64,000 nt of DNA from Amia ocellicauda (lineage: Eukaryota > Chordata > Actinopteri > Amiiformes > Amiidae): contig NC_089858.1 in the NCBI RefSeq assembly GCF_036373705.1, positions 36,593,137 through 36,657,136 on the forward strand. The letters run 5' to 3'. A program made the translations under genes and the position numbers. This document shows positions 12,334-24,697 of this stretch, piece by piece (position 1 is the stretch's first letter; every line of letters starts with the position of its first letter). The notes under the pieces are model-generated. The model was not told the DNA's origin. It did no database searches and saw nothing but the letters and a program-made list of their open reading frames with translations.

Positions 12334-12339
12334 AATAAA
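12334..12339 (+). terminator. Candidate poly(A) signal of sftpb
   Basis: AATAAA lies about 975 bp after the stop codon on the coding strand. It was chosen as the first clear hexamer downstream. No T/G-rich downstream element was verified. Confidence 0.4.
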
Positions 12340-14007
12340 ACTCACAATTATTTTTGGGGGGTGGTGACTAAGGGAACACGCAACGTGTGTGAGGTGTGCC
12401 CCCGGGCTGAATCACTGCGATTTAATTAACCACTAACAACGTATTTTAGGGAAACTGAATAGGTGTGGGGCCTACTTTGATTGCATTGCAAAGCTCGTGA
12501 AAGACATTTGAGGAATACTGTCGTTATGCCCAAGAACATCTGTGTATCAGATTTCCTGTCTGTGAATACACAGGTGTCAAAGAGTTGGACGGTTGGGTGG
12601 TTCTGAATTGCATTCTTAGAACAGTGGCACAGACAAACTCCACCGCACCGACGAGAGATGCGCGGGCCTGCAGCCGGCCTGGTTAAGCTGCTAAAGGACA
12701 GGCAATGACAATATTCAGCTCGAAGTCCTGCTACAAAACAAAATCTGAAGTAATACAAATGCACCCAGTCTCTTAATCAGTTCAAATTTGCATCTTGTAC
12801 CAGAATGGATTGGGGGGACACATTATGCAATAAGCTTCCAGGAATTATTTTCTAGTTTTAAACATCACTGCTCTGCAGCAAGAGAAATGTGTGCTTAATC
12901 ATGTGCCAATTATTTGCATTGGTGAAATCAGATTTTTGTTTTAAATTTGTTTAAGTTGATTTTAATAGGGGACATATTGTCAAACGATTGTTTTGTACCT
13001 AGTGCAGCATTGATCTGTATATTGGGTTTTTGGCTTTGTCTGATTAAAATTATAATTGATTTGTGACAAGGGCCTTGTTTTCATTCAAGCACTGCTGAAG
13101 AACACATTAAAATATGAATCACTAAGTCTGTATACAATACTCAAAACAACAATCCACATCTTCGTAAACTCAATGCAAACCACACACACCCTAATGGGAG
13201 TGTAAGTTGACTGGGGACTCTTAACTCAAACCCTTGCCCACATGAAAAATGTAAACCTTATTCGATTACTAAATTTAATTCTAGTGCAACATTTACTTTG
13301 TAAAGTCAAAATATTACTCCAATTTGTTGCCAACTCCAAGGCAACTGAACTGGATTCAAGGAAAATCTTGAACACTGTTTAAAAACCAGGCTGCCTTTTT
13401 CTTTAGTAACAGGTCATGACACATCTTAATGCATTTACACTTAAGAAGAACATTTTTACAAAGGGGTTGATTTTAATGAGAATTCACATGTTTATCATAC
13501 AAGTCGTGCTGAACAAATACCACAATACGAAAAACTATAATTAGCGTGTGCCTCTGCTCACCTAACGCAAAGTGACGCTGAGGGCCGAAACCATCCAATG
13601 GGAAAGTATTCAAGAGTGGAGCTGGTTCAACAGTTGCCCCTGACCTCGAGAAGCTGAGCTGGACAAAAAACTGTTTTGATTCTAGAAGAAATATTAAATC
13701 AATGTGGGCAATAGGAAAGTGGGGGAAAAAACAAGATGCTTTAATACATTCTAGTGGTTTTCCTGCAGGCTGAATACTGATCTGATTGCCATATGGTGAT
13801 CCAGTTGCTCAGCTCAAAAGGTTAAAACCAATCCCAAGATCTTTATTGTACTTGAAGAGCTGTTTCCCCCACCACCCTCGCTGACAGACAGAACAGCAAG
13901 CAAATGACCAGGAATACAGGTCCTGTCTTTGCTTACAGGTTTCAGACCAGAATGGCAGTGAAAAAACACCCCCAAAAGTTCACAAGTCTTGTTTTTCTCT
14001 AGAGAAA

Positions 14008-14013
14008 TTTATT
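14008..14013 (-). terminator. Candidate poly(A) signal of usp39
   Basis: TTTATT on the plus strand reads AATAAA on the coding strand, about 400 bp past the usp39 stop codon. Other AATAAA-like hexamers lie further on (near 13843), so usage is uncertain. Confidence 0.4.
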
Positions 14014-14410
14014 TACATTTTTCTTTCTTTGCTTTCTTATTAAACATCAGAACACAGAAGGGAAAAAAAGGGCAAAACAAATAAATCCACAGCTGCAGTC
14101 TTCAGCTTAGACTGGCAGTTTCCTTTTGCTGTTGTTTCTTTGAGAATGGCACACATACACACACAACCCGAAGATAACCACAAGACGCAACAAAAATAGG
14201 AAATAAAAGAAATCAAATTAAAATGTGGCCAGCGGCTGGGATTCTTCAGGTTCGCTCACAGTCCCCTTGAAGTGAGTCAAGAAGCGTGACCAGAAATACA
14301 ACCAGGAGTAAAACCACTGGGGACTAGCAGTGAGCGTGTCCCGAACACTTAGCTGTGTGGGCTGGTGCCAACAGGGAGCTCCTGGCCTGCAGCAGGGTGT
14401 CAGCGCTCGC

Positions 14411-15139
14411 TCATGCCCCCTTGTGGTTGTCTTCCTCATCACTCTCTCTCCTCTTCCAAATCTGCAAAAACAAAACAGTGCGATTCAGAACTGCTCAGTT
14501 GGGACGACGACACTACATCTAAAGATCAGTCTAGGCTGGCTGATTTCTCCAGAGTCCCATCTGTGCTGCCCCTACACAGCCAGTTTGTGCACACAGCATT
14601 TGGAGAGACTGCATAGCACAAGCACAAATGTTTCCTAGTGGGATTTTCCACATTTAGAAGCACATCCCCATAGGTAGGGCTGTGCGATATGACGATATAT
14701 ATCGTATGACGATAGAAAAACATCTATCATTTAATATTATGCTATATCGTTTATATCGTGGTGTTGCAAATTGCAATCTTTACGGCAGTATTTTTCGTCA
14801 TTAGGACGCTTTGCATTCTTCCCGGTTCTTCCACACGTGTCAGATGCGGCAAGAAATGTCCATCAGAAACAGACAGACATGAGGAGAGAGACCTGACACA
14901 CAATAACCAACACAACCAAGAGATACTTTAATGCGCAAGCACACACGGTCCGTCCCACTCTCGTCGCCGGGCTGAACTCGATCTGCAAGCAGCACCCCCC
15001 ACCCCCACTAATTTAGACTGATATCATTTGTATAAAAACAATAAAAGTTTGTTTTCATTTTAATGAATTGGAAAGCAATGCAAACACATGCAGAAAGTAT
15101 AATTTTCTTTTTATTAAGATGAAGTGGTTCAACAGTTTT

Positions 15140-15172
<33 letters not shown>

Positions 15173-18100
15173 TATTTTGTATTAACAACGTGCTGTACTT
15201 GTAAGTACAATCGAGACGCGACAGTCAGAGGAGAAATGTCTCCGTCTAGTAGATGTTAATGCGCCACTATTAACCTGGGGTGCTAAATCTACCTGAATCT
15301 GTACCATTTTACAGCGCATGTGTTGCGTGATCACTATTACTTGTGTTATTGTTGTTATGTGACAGTAAATCATAATGTGTATATGTATATATGTGTTCTG
15401 AGGAAGATAAGTCGAAACGCGTAAGCATTATGATGTTCACTTTTTCTCTAACAAATAATTTTTGAGACGGGAGATGCTGTCCTTCCTTGACCGGATAATT
15501 GTTCTATATAAAATCCCTGGGATAAGGCACCCCGCATTTAAGATTTATTAAAACTATTGTAACGCCAGCTATTTTTAAACTTATGTATATATATGTGTGT
15601 GTGTGTGTGTGTATAGAGATAGCTATATATATATATATATCCCATAACAACATAACACACGTAATAGTAATCACACAACACTTGCCCTGTAATGTGTTGC
15701 ATTCTGCATATATTTACCATGACAGCCTGCATGTAGTATTTGTTAGTTTTGCTTATTGGAGGATTAACAAAATAATTGTAGTTTGAATGTCTTTGGTCTT
15801 ATTGATTGGATAAAAACAAGAATTATCGAGATATACATTGTGTATCGCCCAAACTTCTAAAAATATCGAGATTTTAAGTCATATCGCCCAGCCCTACCCA
15901 TAGGTAATTGTTCTATTTATTTATTTTAATTGTATTTATATATAAGAGTTAATGGTACTACAGTAAGGCACCTAGTACATCAGTGCCGCCCAACCCTGGC
16001 TCTAGGGGACCCCCTGTATCTGCTGCTTTTAATTCCAACTGGGCTCTAAACCGGCCAGCAGACCCAGTGCCTCGCCAGGCATGGGTGTAGGGAGCAGCAG
16101 TGCGTTACCTGAATGTAGGCCTCAGAAAGGGTGATCATCTGGGGCAGGATGTCCGTCACCTGCAGGTCCTGAAGCTCGTACCACTTCCCCGTTCCCTGTC
16201 AGACACCAGACAGCACCGGGTCAGAGACATGACCAACAGAACGAGCAACAGAGACGCTCAGGCAGGGTTTACTTGTCTTTCTGCAACACTAACCAACTTG
16301 TCACTGTCAAATAGTGACATCACAGAAATCACACAGGATCACCATGACAAAAGAACAAAATCACTGAAGAACAAACATGAGATGTAAAAACAGAACAAGT
16401 GCAGCCACAGCCACAGGGCTCCTCGATAAGGGGAGTTTAGGCGGCCGTGCCGAGCCTTCTCCCCTCAGGAGGCGCACGGCAGCTCTTACATGATGCAGCA
16501 CGTGGATCCGGTACGCCCCCTCTGTGGGCTTCCCATCATGCACCACGTTGGCCACCAAGTCATAGGTGGTGTTCTTCTCTGTGACCTGGGCCTCCTCGGT
16601 AAGGTACTCGCGCAGGTCCACGTTCCTGGGCCACACAGAGGGACACGGTCAAGTCATCAGCACAGCAAACATCTTTTCAAATATGTTTCATGAGAACGAG
16701 CACCCAAAACATTACACACACGTCTTCCGAATGTGCCAGTAACACCGGCGGGTCACGGAGCCCAGACTCACGTGATGGGGAAGTTGACGATGGTGGGGTT
16801 TTTCTCCACAAAGAAGTTGTTCTTAGTGAAGCGCTTGATGCAGAAGATGAGGTAAGGAGGCAGTTTGGTCAGCTGGAATTTCTTCAGGAAGTTCTCCTTG
16901 TAGGTCTTGTACTCCTGAAGGAAGGAAGACAGCAATCGCAGTGAGACACAGTTGACTGAAATAGGACGGGCCACCTGGAACCACGAGCAGTACAGCCTTG
17001 AATGCTATTCACAGCTCAGGGTCTGTTCTAAACATTGTCAAAAAATATATAAACGGATCAGTGGACTGGAGGTGACATTTAATTTGATCACAGTTTTTGG
17101 ATCAGAGGAAAGGAGTCACCCTCCCTCCTCCCTCCAGCTACAGCGAGGGCCCGAGTGCAGAGCCAGGCTGTGGGCTGAGAGCCGTACCTTCTCAGTGATG
17201 CCGTTGAACTTGGCCAGGATGTTGAAGAGGGGGACCTGGGGAATGATCAGCTGCTCCTTCTCATCCTTGTACAAGGGGGCGGTGGGAAGGTCAAGGGTCA
17301 GATACAGGAAGGTAGACTCCGACATCTTCTCCTGGTACTCGTCGTTGGACAGCAGCGCCTCTTTCTCCTCCGGCGGCTGCAGGACAGAGGCAGAAAGCAA
17401 GACAGGATTATTCTTCCGCAGATTAACAGCCATAACATTTAAATGTGTATATTCAAAGGGTCAAACAAGCATCTTGTAAAAACATATTTTCTATTATTTA
17501 AAAAAAGACTTCTCCCGTTTTTAAAAATGTCGGAATGGCCACAACGAAATAAGTGGAGGGAAAAAACTAAAAACTAACAGCGCACAGTGGCTGTACTCAC
17601 CAGGTCAGGGTGTGGCAGCTTCTTGGAGAATATGCGCATAGACCCCTGGAAGACTTTGGTGATGCTGGCTGCAGAGAAGAGAAAGGGCTCAGAGACTCCG
17701 CTCCGTGCTTTGATATCCGAGGGCAAACCAACTTCCTAGCAGTTCCTCTGTCAATACCACCCCGTATCACAGCTGCACATCCATGGAATCCCAACTGAAG
17801 TACCACTACAATAAGCCACACTGAGCTGGGTTTAGAGCAGGTGTCCTTAACCAGGAGTGCCACCCTGGGATTGCGTGATGGGAGTCCAGGGGCTGCAGGT
17901 GTGCCAATTCAACTTTTAATTGTTTATAAAATAAGACATTGTAAACCACCCAAAATTAAATTCATATCAGTAAGTCAAATCAAAATTACTATGGCCTATA
18001 AAATCGTCAGCACCCCCCACGCACACTGGTTTAGAGAATGAAAATCCCCCATTGGCCTGTGGGAACCAAGGTCAACTCACAGCAACAGGAGGTCAATTCA

Positions 18101-20844
18101 CAGTTCATTGGCCAGGCGTTTCTGAATTCATTTAAGCCTCAAGAAGAGAATAATTCTTATATATACATATCCCCTTCCTCCCCCAATTGCTCACTCACAT
18201 GGTTTCTTCTTCGTGCCCCCCAGAGCTCCATGCAGGGCATTCAAGAACCAGGACAGGAAGTCCACAGCATCACCTGCAGGAAGCACACACACACACACAT
18301 AGGTCAGGGAATGCTGGGATACTGTATCCTCACCCCACAGGTACTGAATCAGAACTGAATATGGCATTTGCACAAAACATACATCTTAATAACAATAATA
18401 AAACCGATAACTAGGTTGTGCGTGGCTTGCAAGAACAATGGGAACACTGTGCACGGCCAGTACTCTGGTTGCAGTCAAATCCCTCTCAGGTGTTTGCAGT
18501 GTAGGGCCCCTCAACAGGACATGGACTGCATGGCACTTACCCTGCTTGGTGATCTGGAAGTTCTTCTTGCTGCACAGCACCACGGCCTGCAGCATCTCGT
18601 GGGGGGAGACGTGGGCTTTGAAGTTGCGGGGGTTCCAGAGCTTCCTCATGAGTTCGCCGAAACGCTGCACCAACAGGAACATGATGTCGCCGGGCGGCCG
18701 CTTGATGGACTTGTAGTTCTCCTCCTCCAGGAAGTAGTTCCTCAGCGGCGGAACGTTGGACAGAGCCTGGGGTGGGGGGGGCATGGTTAAAGTTAATTTA
18801 ACATTATAATTAGTTATTTATAGCACCTTTCATGTCAGCACATCCCAAAGCACATTCCAATAAAAGCAAAACAACAGTTACACATCTGTATTAAAAACAC
18901 GACAGCATACAATTTTTCAACAATCTAGGGGCTAAAAATGAGATTATAACCCCTTCGTTCACTGTGTACACCACGGTCTTACCTGCAGCACTACGTTGGC
19001 ATAGTCATTGGCCTTAATGTTGTTCAGGCCCACGATGCCCGGCAGGTAGGTGGTGCCGTCGTAAGCCCGGTACAGCTTGCCTTGCTTGTCCAGGTTGGAG
19101 ATGTGCTGCTTGGTGAAGGTGGGCTTCAGGACATACTGGAAAGGCAAAGGCATGCAATGAACACAACTGCATTTGAATACAGCAAGAGGGAAATCTCAGG
19201 AAACCTACAGCAACTGTCTCCCTCACAGCCGAGGTCCACATAGTTTACCTTACAATATGGAAAATATCAAGGCAACACACAGGTACCAATGTATTTATAG
19301 TCCTTTCCGAAACAAAGGTAGCATGCATGCTCTCAAGGGCAATAATACTAGACTGCATGAGCAGGGCTAGGCTTTTCTTTGTATGTTTTTTTTTCAAGCA
19401 CATGACACAAAACGGGCCTCTGACCCAGGCAGGTCCCAGCTCCTCACCGTGATGTCCTCCAGGGAAGAGTCGATGATCTCGTAGTTGTCTGGGAGACAGT
19501 AGAACTTGAGGGTGTGCAGGTTGAGGAAGACGTGGTGGGTGAACTGCACGCTGTGTGTGTACGCGTGGGACTTCAGACCGCGACCTGCAATCACACACAC
19601 ACCACGAGGTCAGGGCCAGCGAGAGGACCATCTCATTCTCCACCACATAAACGACACCCGTTTCCGGCTATTACAGTCCCTGCAGCTGAGGCCTGGACCA
19701 AATCAAAACTTTTCACATTCCCATGAATCACAAATTCACGTTTTTATTTTTTAAGTACTGCAAAGTGGCTTCTGGTACAGGTTTGTAATTTTTGCTAGGC
19801 CAGGGTTTTGATTTGGTCTAGGCCTTAGTCCAATTCCCCAGTATTCAAGACCATAAACTCTATAAACAGTGCTGAAATATTAAGCAGTGCACAAGGAGAT
19901 CAAAGATCCCCTTCTGGTGAAAGGACCATCTCCCACCTTGAAAGTATTTGCCACAAATCAGGCAGGCGTAGACGTTGATGTGAGACAGAGAGATGGAGCA
20001 AAGCTTTTCAAAGTCAAAATCCAAGACACTCCTAGAGAAGATGAAAAACAAAAGGCAATGGTATTATACTCCATTAAACTCCATCCATTTTAAAACCATG
20101 CATACTGTACCACCCCTTTTGGACCAGGTAGGTTTAATAGATCTGTGAAAGTGGGCAATGTTTAGTTGGCTTGAGTGCTGGCTTGCCTGTTAATGGTATC
20201 CAAATAGGGGCAGTGCCGACTCCTGTGGTCCTCAGGGGCATCCTGCGACCGTCCTAATTTCGCTGGGACTGATGGACAGAAAGCAGATTAAAAAAAAAAA
20301 CTTTATTAGTAGTAGTCTTGAATGCACATAATTGCACGTGTTGAAAACCAAACCGTATCTGTTGTACAAACCTAGTCTTCACATCCCGAGAAACACTCAA
20401 CACAGTGACTCTAGAAACTTCCATAGCACACCATGACATACAACTCATATTCAATTCTGCAATCGCCAATAACCCACTTTTCAACTAATACCATGAGGAC
20501 TGACCCACGTATACAGTAACCGTTTCTGATTTTCTAAACTGTATAACAGCAATTACACCATTTGCCAATTTCGACGTCACTCTCATGTTTTCAGATTCAG
20601 AGATCGGGGGAACACGTTTTTGCAACGTATGCTAAAACGGTTTATTTTAAGTGTATGGCTTTAAGTATACTTGGTACAGGAAATGTACACAGGTTTAGGT
20701 TAGCTAGGCTAGCAGACCACTGTATGTATGCAACTTGCTATAGTTGTAATCTCGTGTTTTGCAGTGTTTGTGTTGTTAAATGTACTCACGCTCATCTTCC
20801 TCGTCGTCCAGATCGATATCCCTCTCTCGTTTTACAGTCACCAT
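14411..20844 (-). CDS. usp39: Ubiquitin-specific peptidase 39, spliceosomal pseudo-protease (498 aa, 13 coding exons)
   Basis: Coding exons in transcript order: 20790-20844, 20187-20268, 19937-20031, 19448-19584, 18983-19135, 18541-18766, 18199-18273, 17601-17668, 17188-17376, 16772-16914, 16490-16625, 16109-16195, 14411-14461. USP39 is a U4/U6.U5 tri-snRNP factor needed for pre-mRNA splicing. Residues about 38-120 form the ZnF-UBP finger (HCPYL, YACLICGKYF, GLKSHAYTH), followed by a USP fold. The Cys box reads GLNNIKANDYAN: Asp167 sits where active USPs have the catalytic Cys, so the protein is enzymatically dead, as known for the family. The C-terminus ends WKRRESDEEDNHKGA. The product is about 65 residues shorter than human (565 aa) because the charged N-terminus is brief; an upstream start cannot be excluded. 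Intron 2 has a GC donor (AG|GCAAGC). Confidence 0.96.
14667..15904. mobile_element. Non-autonomous hAT-type element with 8-bp target duplication (usp39 intron 12)
   Basis: The element spans 14675-15896 (1222 bp) and is flanked by the exact 8-bp duplication CCCATAGG (14667-14674 and 15897-15904). Its ends are inverted: TAGGGCTGtGCGATATGAC at the left and the complement of TAGGGCTGgGCGATATGAC at the right. An 8-bp TSD with such ends is the hAT signature. No transposase frame was found. Inside are an (AAT)n tract (about 15140-15172), TG/TA microsatellites (about 15585-15641) and an imperfect inverted repeat of roughly 50 bp (about 15312-15360 against 15643-15705). Confidence 0.88.
15312..15705. 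repeat. Internal imperfect inverted repeat of the hAT-type element
   Basis: The arm at about 15312-15360 (containing TGTGTTGCGTGATCACTATTAC) pairs with the arm at about 15643-15705 (containing GTAATAGTAATCACACAACA). It lies wholly inside the 1.2-kb hAT-type element, so it may be a nested element or a subterminal structure. Confidence 0.6.
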
Positions 20845-21673
20845 GTCTCCAGTTAAAAAACGCCGGCTCAACCGTATGTATTTTAAATATTATTTGTGCA
20901 ACATGTACAGATACTGAAACTCCCGGTCACAGAAAACCATTCACCAACCATCGACTCGTTCAAAAATAAAGGCCGACCAAGACCTAGCCCTGAGTTACAA
21001 CCCGTGTCGTGCTTTGCAGTGTAACACGCGGGGCAGAGCAAAAGTGTCGCTGGTAACAGCAGAGCTAGACATTACAATTGACGAGACTTTTAATGACAAT
21101 GACGGTGAACACAATATGACTCTGCATAGTATTATTGTTTTATTTAATATATGTATATATTGTCGATAACACCACTGAAGCTGTAGCGCTGCGTTCGCCA
21201 TTTTGGCTCAAAGTGTGAACCGGTTAACAGGGTGTATAAAGGTCATTGGAGCCCGAATGGCACCAGTTAAGTGTTGTATGAAAGCAACGTATACGCAGCT
21301 ACAAACATGCACATTATAGACAAGTTGCCGATATTCTATGGCGGTAACGTGTTATTTACGTGTATAGTGAATGCTATACTATACATAATAAAAAGGCCAA
21401 CATGGTTGAAGGGAACACACTGCGATAGTAAAGGTAATCGACCGAGCTGTGGTGTTGCATTGGTTGTGGGCCGTTTAAAAGAGGGAACTAAAATAGCGTG
21501 AGAAACCCTGGAGCTTCTTCCTGTTGGCCAGCAGCCTACGTTTCTGGCCCTGCTTTTTCATTCTGATTAATGTAAACGTCTAGGGATGTAGGGGAGGAAC
21601 GGGGCTGTTAGTGGAAACGGCACTTATTTGTGTATTGGTTGTTTATTTGATTGTTTACCACTTCACATCTGAA
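20845..21673. promoter_or_regulatory. Bidirectional promoter region between usp39 and c2orf68
   Basis: The two start codons are divergent and 829 bp apart. A head-to-head arrangement of these genes is also found in human. The interval contains several ATTGG motifs (for example near 21245, 21456 and 21633). 5' UTR exons of either gene may lie here, but no transcription start could be fixed. Confidence 0.5.
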
Positions 21674-23657
21674 ATGGAGGTCCTGCGGGAGGAGGATGCG
21701 TCAGTGGGCGCCGACTTCGATCAGCAGAATAAATACAAACCCGGAGGCCGTCTGGACATGAGCCACGGCTTCCTGCACCATATTCGCAGAAACCAGATTG
21801 CCAGGTTAGGGAGAGAAAAACAGTTGAACAGCCAGATTGATAGGACAGTTCACATTCGCCAGGTGTGTTAGTAATGCGTATATATTGAGCAGCGATTATT
21901 CAGACGTGAGGTTAATTGGTTACGCCTTCTCGTACATCCCGCAGTGCGCATGCGCTTTGCAGTCAACTGAATATTGAGTTTCTTACCTAAATAACTATGT
22001 TTTTATCAGATATACGACGTTTTAGACGTGCATTTCTATATAGACTGTTATGTGTTATCGTCTTCTGTATGTCAATATCTATATTGTATCCCCGTGTTAA
22101 ATTGTTAAACAGTATGTAGTGGATACTTTGAGAAACAGTGTATCTGATGTCATAGGTAGTAGTGACACTTTATAAATTATATTCCTGCAGTGAGCCACCA
22201 CTGCTCTTTTATAATAGTATTTAGGGTGGCTTCTGTGTTGTTTACGGGGTTAAAGTAAAACAATATGTAAATAGCACGTAAATTAGTACCTAGGGACTGG
22301 CATGTATAAACCCAGACCAGTGGTTCTCAGTTCTGGTTCTGTGTGTTTGCAACTAAGCTCCCAATTCCATGGTTTGGGGAAAATATAAAATGATATAAAG
22401 TATTCAAACTTTGACAAACAAAACAATGTAGGAGTTGACAGCACTTATTAGTTCAATTAAGTACCTTGAGAGATGGGGTTGAATTAAAAAAAAAAAAAAA
22501 CAGTGGGTCCCTGGAAACAGGGTTGAGAATGGCACACCCAGGCACTCCTCCTCACGGTGTCCCCCTCTCGCCCTCAGGGACGACTATGATAAGGAGGTGA
22601 AGCAGGCGAAGGAGAGGCAGAAGCGGCGGCACACGAACACGCCGAGCCGCCCACGCCGCCCCGACATCCAGGTGTACCACCCGCGCCGCAGGAGTAAGGA
22701 CTGGGCCTGAGACCGCAGGCAGCCACCCTCCAAACACACAGGCCGACGCTGGCACCCTCCCTCAGACTTAGCCCCGTCTTAGAAAGGGTTTCACTCCTTT
22801 CACATGCATTTCAAAATGCATCATGAGTAGCAGGAACGCTACGGAGTCGCCTGGGGGATGTAATGAGCAATACGATTATATTTTGTACTACTGGACAAGG
22901 CATCCTGAATTTAGAGAGCAGAATGTGGGTAAAAGGTTTGGGGTTTAAAAGGTATATTTTAAAATACAAACAAATACACAAACAACATTAACAAATAAAT
23001 CTGTAGGTTTTGAGGGGGTTAAATGGAAGCACTGTTAATCAGGGGTGTGTGTGTGTCTGTGTGCGTCTCCTCCAGGTGGTTCTGAGCAGTGTGCGGGGAT
23101 GGAGAACGAGGAGTCGAATGAGAGCAGCTCTGGCACAGAACCAGAGGCCCAGGGCACGGAGCTGTTCTGCCTAGAGTACGAGGCCGACGGTGGGCGGGTC
23201 TCCTCTTTCATCGTCTACAAGGTGAGGTGGAATGGCGGGTCCCTTAAACTCGCTCACGACACTGTTACACCCTGGCAGTTTGAAACACGTAAACCAGAAA
23301 TCCCTGTTTCAACAATTTAAAGCCCTTTCACACTGGCACACCAACCAGGGTACTTTTTAGCAACTAATGGTTCTGATATCCATTAGTGAGAAGGTCTGGG
23401 CAGTGGATGCTTGAGTGAAAGGGTTATAGGCTAAGACTGTATTACTGATATTTTCTGTCGCTGCTTTGATTGCAGTTTAACTCTGTGGAGGGAAAGCAGT
23501 GTTTTGACCTGGCTTGTGGCGTTTTCTCCCTCAGGAGGAGGAGCCAGAGCAGGTAGTGGCGAGGGTGGCGGCAGGCAACGCCCTGGACCCAGCCATGCGG
23601 GCGGCGCTGCGGGCCAGATTGCGGGAGGAGATGGACAAGCGGCGAGACAAGCGCTGA
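21674..23657 (+). CDS. c2orf68: C2orf68-homologous protein (UPF0561 family), 171 aa, 4 exons
   Basis: Coding exons: 21674-21804, 22578-22693, 23076-23221, 23535-23657, with consistent phases. The product contains the strongly conserved core DMSHGFLHHIRRNQIARDD and, after it, a lysine/arginine-rich segment (KQAKERQKRRHT...RPRRPDIQVY). A serine/glutamate-rich linker, the motif LFCLEYEADGG and a charged helical C-terminus (AMRAALRARLREEM) follow. These are the landmarks of human C2orf68, whose function is unknown; the length is close to the human protein. It is transcribed divergently from usp39 as in human. Exon 1 has the donor GTTAGG. The start was chosen because it opens the frame and gives a family-like N-terminus. 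Confidence 0.93.
22318..22545. repeat. Possible small inverted-repeat element (c2orf68 intron 1)
   Basis: The left side has CCAGTGGTTCTCAGTTCTGG. The right side, on the opposite strand, reads CCATTCTCAACCCTGTTTCCAGGGACC, a partially matching inverted end. It resembles degraded ends of common fish MITEs. Boundaries and TSD are not resolved. It also holds an A(15) tract near 22486-22500. Confidence 0.3.
23321..23425. repeat. Short MITE-like element (c2orf68 intron 3)
   Basis: AGCCCTTTCACACTGG at the left is matched in inverse by ...GAGTGAAAGGGTT at the right, giving an element of about 105 bp. The ends resemble those of the 210-bp element at 27711-27920. Weakly supported. Confidence 0.35.
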
Positions 23658-23696
23658 GAGGGCGTGCTGCTGCCCAGATGATCCACCGCAGCCCCA

Positions 23697-23730
23697 GAGG
23701 AGAGGGAGAGGGAGAGGGAGAGGGAGGGCA
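23697..23730. repeat. GGGAGA hexanucleotide repeat in c2orf68 3' UTR
   Basis: A purine-rich tandem repeat (GAGGGA units) begins 40 bp after the stop codon, so it should be transcribed in the 3' UTR. Confidence 0.85.
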
Positions 23731-24691
23731 AGAGGGTGCCAACCTCCTTTTTGAACTCCAGAGCCATCAAGTCTTACAGCTCCCTTCTTTGAACCATCTG
23801 ACCACAATAATTCAACTGACTCAAACAAAACCCCCGCAACTGATTTGCAGAACCGACACGAGGGAAATACTGATCATACCCAAAAAAATAAATCATGATC
23901 CTCAGCTCACAAAGGCAGGGCTGGACTTTGCCACTAGGTGACGGGGATGCTGATGTTGGCTCTGTCTCCTCCACGGATTGACAGACAACCCACCCCCTCC
24001 CAGCGGACCCTAAGAGCATCAGTGCTGGTTGACCAGGCCTGCGGGATGCTGGGACAGGAAGACTATGCCAGCTGTAGGTCTTGGAAGACTGGACTTCTGT
24101 TGGCAAGACTAAAAAATTAGGCCAAATCTCCTGCCATGAGCTGGCAGAGATCCACAGCCTCCAGAGTCTAAAGGCTGCATCACAGACCTGTCATGACTAC
24201 AAGCCAGTCCAGTGCACTCATTCCAAGCTCCATCACTGTTTGGTATTTTCCGATTTGTTTCATTTTACGGCAGTCAGTGAATGATCTGCCCCCCCACCAT
24301 TGGTTCTTTTCCCCACCCCCATTTTAGTCTGTCTTGAGCCTCTCGATTTACACAGACGATTAGAAAAGTAACACACGAAAGAATTCGAATGGCTATGAAT
24401 TAATATTTTTCTGCAGGTGTGTTTTGGGAGAAATTTGCAGCTTCAGAGTGGCCAGGGAGGCTCCTGTTGTTTAAAGGTTCTGTACAGATACGATAATAAC
24501 TTGATTTCGTTATAATGCTGTAAAGCCGAGTAATTACAGCTGCAGACCACCCTTGTTCCCATCAGCTCAATCTGAGCTTAGAGAGAAAGTGGAGATGTTG
24601 GTGGAGATGAACTGAGACTGAGACTGTGAGAATGTGCTTCTGAGCTAAAAATAGGAAGGTGTATTGTTTGTTTTTTTGTTGTTGTTGTAGT

Positions 24692-24697
24692 AATAAA
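24692..24697 (+). terminator. Candidate poly(A) signal of c2orf68
   Basis: AATAAA lies on the coding strand about 1 kb after the stop codon, after a T- and G-rich stretch. Not verified. Confidence 0.35.

Larger units (their letters stand above)
11359..14410. other. Convergent 3' UTRs and spacer between sftpb and usp39
   Basis: The two genes face each other tail to tail. A candidate poly(A) signal for sftpb is AATAAA at 12334-12339. For usp39 (minus strand) AATAAA is the complement of 14008-14013. Nothing else coding was recognised between the stop codons. Confidence 0.6.
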
